A stretch of 64,000 bases of DNA, from the NCBI GenBank assembly GCA_027493055.1, contig JAPUDO010000102.1, positions 62,001 through 126,000 on the forward strand, in the 5' to 3' direction. Under the pieces are notes generated by a model. It saw only the letters and a program-made list of their open reading frames with translations, had not been told where the DNA came from and ran no database searches. The translations under genes were made by a program, and so were the position numbers. Below are positions 59,220 to 64,000 of the stretch, one piece after another. The DNA is from Niabella sp. Its GTDB lineage: Bacteria > Bacteroidota > Bacteroidia > Chitinophagales > Chitinophagaceae. How positions within the stretch are numbered: position 1 is the stretch's first letter; the number at the start of each line of letters is the position of its first letter.

Positions 59220-61337
59220 TTACTTTAAAAGCGTGTAAGCTATCCAGCTTACCACATAAGCCAGTGCGGTCATATAAGCTAACTGTATCAAGGGCCACTT
59301 CCAGCTGCCGGTTTCCCGTTTTACAATAGCCAGCGTACTCATACATTGCATGGCAAATACATAAAACAGCATCAGCGATACGCCTGTGGCCAGGGTAAAC
59401 ACTTTAGTGCCATCGCTGAAAGTGGCTCGCTGCATTTTTTCCTGCAGGGCAAGATTTTCTTCACCATCATCCTCAACACTATATAAGGTTGCCATCGTTC
59501 CTACAAAAACCTCCCTTGCCGCGAAAGAAGTAATTAACGCTATACCGATCTTCCAGTCGTAACCCAATGGCCGTATAGCCGGCTCAATAGCTTTGCCCAT
59601 AATACCGGCGTAGGAATTTTCAAGCTTTGCTGTGCTGTATTGCTCTTCAACTGCGGTAACGTCTGCCCCGGGCTGTGCCAGCTGCTGCTCATATTGGGCA
59701 TGGGCCAGGGCCATTCTTTCTTTAGGGCCAAAGCTGCTTAAAAACCAAAGCACAATGCTGATCATTAAAATGATCCTACCGGCCTGGAACACGAAAATTT
59801 TGGCTTTCTCAATCATAGTTTGCACCGCGTTTTTCCAGCGCGGAGCATGATAAGTAGGCAGCTCTAAAATAAAAAAGCTCTTTTCCTTTATATTAATAAA
59901 AAATTTTGCTACGTATGAGACGGCCATGGCAAATACAATGCCTGTAAGATAGAGCCCCATCATTACCAACCCCTGCAGGCTGATAAATCCGGCGAAATAG
60001 GTTTTGGGTATAACTATCGCTGTTAAGATAATATATACCGGCAGCCGGGCCGAACAGCTCATTAAAGGAGTGACCAAAATTGTCAGTAACCTTTCCTTCC
60101 TGTTTTCAATATTGCGGGCACTCATGATAGCAGGTACTGCGCATGCAAACCCGCTGATCATGGGCATTACGCTTTTCCCGTTCAGTCCTACAGTGCGCAT
60201 GATCCTGTCTGTAAGGAAACTGATACGCGCCATGTAGCCGGTGTCTTCCAGCAAAGTGATCAGTCCAAAAAGGATCATGATCTGGGGAATGAAAATAACA
60301 ATACCACCCAGCCCCGCAACAATTCCGTTTATTAAAAGGTCGGTGAAATTATTTTCGGGAAGCACTTCGCTCAGCCAGCCGCTGAATGTGGCAGTTCCCG
60401 CATCGATCCAATCCATCGGGTAGGCGGCTAAAAGGAATACCGCCTGGAATAAAAGGAGCAATACCAGTAACAGAATGGCGTATCCCCAATACCGGTGCAG
60501 GAAAATATTGTCCAGCTTTTCGGTAAGCCTCGATCTTTTTTGTGGGTCGGGGAAGGTTACGGCCTGGTTAAGAATATGGTTGATGCGTGAATAGCGCTGA
60601 ACAATTTCTTCGGCCTGCGTACGTGCCTGGTTGAATTTATTATCTGTTTCAGCCTGTTCTATCTTTTGCTGTACGTCATTTGCCAGAACAAAAGTTTCAT
60701 GGTTGATGAGATAATGAACGGCTTCATACGCTCCTATATGAGGCACAGCCTGCTGCGCCTGTTTAATGGCTTCAGGGGCCAAAGCGGTCACATCAATGAA
60801 ATTTCTTGCAGCAGGTTTATATAATTTGCCCGAAACCAGCTCAATGGCTTTTTTAAGCTCGGCAATTCCCTTGTTTTTACGCGGGTTTACAGCTACAACG
60901 GGCACGCCCAGCTCGCGCTCCATTTCATTAATATCAATCTGGATGCCTTTTTTACGCGCAATATCCGTCATGGTCAGCGCTATAACAACAGGGCGTTTCA
61001 GGTCTATAAGCTGTGTGCAGAAAAGCAGGTTCCGTTTCAGACTGCTGGCATCGGCCACGGCTACAATTACATCTGGTATTACGTTTGGGTCCTGGTTTAA
61101 AATAACCCTGTATGCCACTGCTTCATCCAACCTGCGCGGATATAAGCTGTAAGAGCCCGGCAGGTCTATAACGGCAGCGGTATTATTACCAATCTGGGTG
61201 CTGCCGGTTTTTTTATCTACCGTAACACCAGGGAAATTTCCTACTTTCTGGTTCAGCCCCGTGAGTGAATTAAACAAAGATGTTTTACCACTATTAGGGT
61301 TTCCTGCTAAGGCAATATGTAACATTGAATTTTTCAA
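59220..61337 (-). CDS. feoB: ferrous iron transport protein B
   Basis: A 705-residue FeoB, the inner-membrane Fe(II) transporter with an N-terminal G domain. G1 GNPNSGKTSLFN (~residues 11-22), G3 DLPGSYSLYP, G4-like ALTMTDIARKKG (canonical NxxD replaced by TMTD) and the helical GDI-like region precede the membrane part, where the two Gate motifs appear around GFACAVPAIMSARNIENRKERLL and PLMSCSARLPVYIILTA. About eight transmembrane helices are seen. FeoA is encoded elsewhere (2201-2431). Downstream on the same strand is a small lipoprotein gene. Length is normal for the Bacteroidota type without a fused FeoA domain. Confidence 0.96.
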   Translation of the reverse strand: MKNSMLHIALAGNPNSGKTSLFNSLTGLNQKVGNFPGVTVDKKTGSTQIGNNTAAVIDLPGSYSLYPRRLDEAVAYRVILNQDPNVIPDVIVAVADASSLKRNLLFCTQLIDLKRPVVIALTMTDIARKKGIQIDINEMERELGVPVVAVNPRKNKGIAELKKAIELVSGKLYKPAARNFIDVTALAPEAIKQAQQAVPHIGAYEAVHYLINHETFVLANDVQQKIEQAETDNKFNQARTQAEEIVQRYSRINHILNQAVTFPDPQKRSRLTEKLDNIFLHRYWGYAILLLVLLLLFQAVFLLAAYPMDWIDAGTATFSGWLSEVLPENNFTDLLINGIVAGLGGIVIFIPQIMILFGLITLLEDTGYMARISFLTDRIMRTVGLNGKSVMPMISGFACAVPAIMSARNIENRKERLLTILVTPLMSCSARLPVYIILTAIVIPKTYFAGFISLQGLVMMGLYLTGIVFAMAVSYVAKFFINIKEKSFFILELPTYHAPRWKNAVQTMIEKAKIFVFQAGRIILMISIVLWFLSSFGPKERMALAHAQYEQQLAQPGADVTAVEEQYSTAKLENSYAGIMGKAIEPAIRPLGYDWKIGIALITSFAAREVFVGTMATLYSVEDDGEENLALQEKMQRATFSDGTKVFTLATGVSLMLFYVFAMQCMSTLAIVKRETGSWKWPLIQLAYMTALAYVVSWIAYTLLK

Positions 61338-61350
61338 ATGCGTAAAATCG

Positions 61351-61358
61351 CAAATTTA
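61351..61358 (-). promoter_or_regulatory. -7 promoter box for feoB
   Basis: The minus strand reads TAAATTTG, a perfect TAnnTTTG match, about 13 bases upstream of the feoB ATG. No Fur-box palindrome could be recognised around it. Confidence 0.4.
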
Positions 61359-61482
61359 ACGGCCCTATTGATAAATCTGTTTACGAAATACGGAGTTTTA
61401 TGACAGGTTTAAAGAATAAGCCCCGTTCTTTTAGCTACCTTTACCTCAAATTATTACCTGTTGGCGAAAAATAAGGAAAATA

Positions 61483-61926
61483 ATGGCAGTTCTGAAATTA
61501 GAATTAGATACCCAGGAAATTATTGATAATTTTTTTGACGACACTAAACTGTTAGGAATTGTTACAACCGTTAAAGATTATCGCTTTTGCTGGAACCTCA
61601 ACAATATGTTAGGGATCAATTTCAGGATCAACCACGACATTGAAATTAACCTGAAGCGTAAAAAAAGGCAATATTTCTTCTCTGTTTATGAATACCATGA
61701 ACCTTACAGTGCACTCTGCCATTACCTGTACAATAATCTTTACGACGGCGAATACCTGCTTCCGGAGTTTAAAAACCTCGATTTTTTATGGCTGATGAAG
61801 AATGATACGGTTACAAAAGAATACCTGGACCAGATAAAAGTAATGCTGCTGAATATACCCGAAGTACAGCTGGTCACTGAGCTTACCAATGAAAAAATAA
61901 AAAACAAGGAGTATCTTATCTTTTAA
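61483..61926 (+). CDS. IPExxxVDY-family protein
   Basis: A 147-residue cytoplasmic protein of a family known mainly from Bacteroidota and named for its IPExxxVDY motif, present here as [12 protein letters not shown] (~residues 92-103). Other family features: an N-terminal [16 protein letters not shown] segment and [20 protein letters not shown]. The function is unknown. It is divergent from feoB and is followed after 10 bases by the pterin dehydratase gene, suggesting co-transcription. Confidence 0.8.
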   Translation: MAVLKLELDTQEIIDNFFDDTKLLGIVTTVKDYRFCWNLNNMLGINFRINHDIEINLKRKKRQYFFSVYEYHEPYSALCHYLYNNLYDGEYLLPEFKNLDFLWLMKNDTVTKEYLDQIKVMLLNIPEVQLVTELTNEKIKNKEYLIF

Positions 61927-61936
61927 ATGCTGCAAC

Positions 61937-62167
61937 ATGTGGAAAGAAGAAAACAATAAACTCTACAGGAAAATAGTTTTCAAAAACTTTAGCGAGGCTT
62001 TTGCTTTTATGGTTCAGGTTGCTATAGAAGCAGAAAAAATGGATCACCACCCCGAGTGGAAGAATGTGTATAATACCGTTGAGATCTGGTTAACTACGCA
62101 TACGGCAGGTGATATTGTTACAGAAAAAGACCGGAAGCTGGCACAGCAAATAGACAAATTAGTCTGA
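61937..62167 (+). CDS. phhB: 4a-hydroxytetrahydrobiopterin dehydratase (pterin carbinolamine dehydratase)
   Basis: A 76-residue PCD. It dehydrates the 4a-carbinolamine formed by aromatic amino acid hydroxylases and so regenerates the pterin cofactor. The family signature is intact: [18 protein letters not shown] (the two His and the PxW segment), a third His in [10 protein letters not shown] and the conserved Asp in [12 protein letters not shown]. It is ~20 residues shorter at the N-terminus than many members. A phenylalanine hydroxylase is not in the window. Confidence 0.9.
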   Translation: MWKEENNKLYRKIVFKNFSEAFAFMVQVAIEAEKMDHHPEWKNVYNTVEIWLTTHTAGDIVTEKDRKLAQQIDKLV

Positions 62168-62243
62168 GGGGCATAAGTTTTACCCCTGTTATTAGAGTAT
62201 ATGAAGCTTTTTTGTTTAAAGTGGCCCCAAGTGACAGAATAGT

Positions 62244-62269
62244 TTTGCGAAGCGAGAACGCTTCGCAAA
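62244..62269 (+). terminator. strong hairpin after the pterin dehydratase gene
   Basis: A perfect 11-bp stem TTTGCGAAGCG / CGCTTCGCAAA with the loop AGAA, 77 bases after the phhB stop. No T-tract follows, so termination would not be fully canonical. Confidence 0.5.
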
Positions 62270-62314
62270 GTGTATAGCAGCAAAAAGTTTTAGGTACCCA
62301 TTATTTTTCCACAA

Positions 62315-62345
62315 TTTGTTGATATTTTCAAATACCCTATTTTTG
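62315..62345 (+). promoter_or_regulatory. promoter of the PpiD-like gene
   Basis: TTTG at 62315-62318 and TATTTTTG at 62338-62345, separated by 19 bases: a complete match to the Bacteroidota -33/-7 promoter layout. It ends 29 bases before the ATG. Confidence 0.7.
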
Positions 62346-62374
62346 CCGTCCTTTTATTTAATGTAATATATATT

Positions 62375-64000
62375 ATGTCGGTTATTCAGAAAATCCAGGA
62401 CAAATACGGTAAAGTAATGGCCATTATCATTGCTTTGGCGTTAGTGGTATTTGTAATAATGCTTGCTTTTGAGAACGGTGGCAGCTTATTCAGGGGCGAT
62501 GTTACCACTGTAGGAAAAGTAAACGGTGAAGCCGTTGAGTATAATAAGTTTAGGGTAATGGTGGAGCAGCAAACGCAAATGATGCAGCAAAGAGGCATGG
62601 GCAGCAATAGCGAAATGCTTGCCCAGCAGGCAAACGAGGGCGCCTGGAACTCAGAAATTGCCAGGATACTGTTAACCCAGGAAGCCGGGAAAGTGGGTAT
62701 TGATATTGGTAAAAAAGAACTGAATGATTTATTATTCGGCCAAAATCCTCCGCAACAGCTGCGGCAGGCATTTTCCGATCCTCAAACAGGTATTTATAAC
62801 CCTACTTTGGCGCAGCAACAGATCAACCAGATAAAAACTAAAGGAACGGCTGAGCAAAAAGCAGAGATCAATGCATTTTTAGACCAGATGCTGTTTCAGC
62901 GCCTGGCAGAAAAATACGATGCGCTTTTAACAGAAAGCATCAGTTTTCCCAAATGGATGATTGAAAAGGAAAATGCCCAAAACAGCCTGCTCTCCAAAAT
63001 TTCTTTTGTAAGAGCCCCTTATACAAGCGTACCTGATTCATTGGTTAAAGTAACGGATGCTGATATTCAGAGCTATATAAACAAGCACAAAAAAGACTTC
63101 AAGCAGCAGGAAAGCCGCAGCATTTCTTATGTGGCGTTTAATGCAGCGCCTAATGCAGCAGATACTGCACAGGCCCGGGAAAATATTTTAGCGCTTAAGC
63201 CTGCTTTTGACAGCGCTAAAAATGTAAAGGATTATTTGATGACGCAGGGCATTAATAATTACTACGATGGATACATCAGCGGTAACCGCATACAGGTGCC
63301 TATGAAAGACTCTATTTTCAGAGTAGGTACCGGAAATATTTATGGTCCTTACTTAGATGGAGGTCACTATGCTCTTGCTAAAATTGTTTCATCCAAAACC
63401 ATTCCCGATACAGTTTCTATCAGGCATATTCTTATTGGTACTGTTCAGATGGATCCTCAAACCGGGCAGCAGATTCCGATAAGAGATACTGCAACAGCAA
63501 AAAAGCTGGCAGATAGTGTTGCTCTTGCCATCAGGAACGGGGCTAATTTCGATTCCTTATTAGTGAAATTCTCTACAGACCAGGGCAGTGTTAATAATGG
63601 AGGTAAATATGAAAATGTTCCTTCAGGTGAAATGGTACCCTCATTTAACGACTTTATTTTTGGTAATCCGGTAGGTTCCAAAGGAGTAGTTAAAACGGAG
63701 TTTGGTTATCATTATATTGAGATACTTTCCCAGAAAGGAAGTGCTACAGGTTACAAAATAGCTTATATCACAAAACCCATTGAAGCAAGTTCCGAAACCG
63801 ATATGGCGGCCAACAACCTTGCTACTAAGTTTGCGAGCGAAGCTACAAATCAAAAAACGTTTGAAGCTGCCGCCAGCGCTTACTCAAAAACACATGGCAT
63901 ATTCAAAACAGCAGCCCAGGATATCCCGTCAACAGGGTCTATGATACAGGGCCTTGGCGCATCACGCTCTTTTGTAAAGAATATTTATAATGCAGATCTG
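62375..64000 (+). CDS. ppiD: PpiD/SurA-type periplasmic peptidyl-prolyl isomerase (partial, 3' end outside window)
   Basis: The first 542 codons of a membrane-anchored foldase. The N-terminus MSVIQKIQDKYGKVMAIIIA leads into one transmembrane helix (~14-35), followed by a SurA-N-like chaperone region (VNGEAVEYNKFRVMVEQQTQ, Gln-rich) to ~250, then a parvulin-type rotamase domain beginning VSIRHILIG (~residue 347) with FSTDQGSVNNGGKY and TEFGYHYIEI. The arrangement is that of PpiD in Bacteroidota (~700 residues). It acts on outer-membrane and periplasmic proteins at the inner membrane. The remaining C-terminus lies beyond base 64000. Confidence 0.9.
   Translation, partial: MSVIQKIQDKYGKVMAIIIALALVVFVIMLAFENGGSLFRGDVTTVGKVNGEAVEYNKFRVMVEQQTQMMQQRGMGSNSEMLAQQANEGAWNSEIARILLTQEAGKVGIDIGKKELNDLLFGQNPPQQLRQAFSDPQTGIYNPTLAQQQINQIKTKGTAEQKAEINAFLDQMLFQRLAEKYDALLTESISFPKWMIEKENAQNSLLSKISFVRAPYTSVPDSLVKVTDADIQSYINKHKKDFKQQESRSISYVAFNAAPNAADTAQARENILALKPAFDSAKNVKDYLMTQGINNYYDGYISGNRIQVPMKDSIFRVGTGNIYGPYLDGGHYALAKIVSSKTIPDTVSIRHILIGTVQMDPQTGQQIPIRDTATAKKLADSVALAIRNGANFDSLLVKFSTDQGSVNNGGKYENVPSGEMVPSFNDFIFGNPVGSKGVVKTEFGYHYIEILSQKGSATGYKIAYITKPIEASSETDMAANNLATKFASEATNQKTFEAAASAYSKTHGIFKTAAQDIPSTGSMIQGLGASRSFVKNIYNADL

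Overview
The window reads as chromosomal DNA of a member of the Bacteroidota, most like the Chitinophagaceae. Pointers are a SusC/SusD pair with a hybrid two-component regulator, several TonB-dependent receptors, an S46 dipeptidyl-peptidase, an IPExxxVDY-family protein, an Ala/Lys-rich N-terminal extension on Rho, and -7 promoter boxes of the Bacteroidota type (TAnnTTTG) upstream of mnmG, feoA, asnS, lysS, adk, feoB and ppiD. No tRNA, rRNA, CRISPR array, intact transposase or prophage was recognised. The window cuts mnmG at the left edge and a PpiD-type foldase at the right edge.

1-11.3 kb: housekeeping and small operons. mnmG and ybeY point left; between them lies a cluster of parS-like inverted repeats. 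Then come feoA-nadD, a chromate transporter, an M15-like peptidase, fabG, an XRE regulator followed by a tiny membrane protein and a band-7 protein, a formimidoylglutamase-like protein, an oxidoreductase and nadA. The 0.6 kb gap between the divergent nadA and DPP genes holds an AT-rich tract, a DnaA-trio-like run and a cluster of DnaA-box-like sequences, so it is a candidate replication origin or DnaA-binding locus.

11.3-22.5 kb: a DPP11-type peptidase, a YtxH-like protein, an AraR/NrtR-type Nudix regulator divergent from a GH51 arabinofuranosidase, rho, asnS, a DUF2490-like protein and a dienelactone hydrolase-like protein. Structured or repeat-like noncoding stretches flank asnS.

22.5-39.0 kb: a polysaccharide utilization locus. 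It contains a heparinase II/III-like lyase, a 1334-residue hybrid sensor/AraC regulator, SusC, SusD, a beta-helix protein, a GH88 unsaturated glucuronyl hydrolase and a DUF2264 (possibly GH154) protein, plus a remnant of an Rpn/PD-(D/E)XK nuclease gene. The set suggests breakdown of a uronic-acid-containing glycan. No sulfatase is visible. A perfect 20-bp-arm palindrome lies between the divergent regulator and susC.

39.2-56 kb: an RCC1 propeller protein whose C-terminal FN3-like domain is split by two hydrophobic segments, a glutamate-synthase-like FMN protein, dps, lysS, a frameshifted SDR remnant, an outer-membrane receptor, an ECF sigma gene with an in-frame stop in region 4 plus a 2-TM partner, a Gfo/Idh/MocA protein, a siderophore-type receptor with a PepSY membrane protein, and a lipoprotein-like MsrB.

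56-64 kb: adk, a small accessory stretch (SUMF1-like, SnoaL-like, imperfect direct repeats and a possible micro-ORF), feoB with a downstream lipoprotein gene, an IPExxxVDY protein, a pterin dehydratase and the start of ppiD. All family names come from reading motifs by eye; no database search was run.
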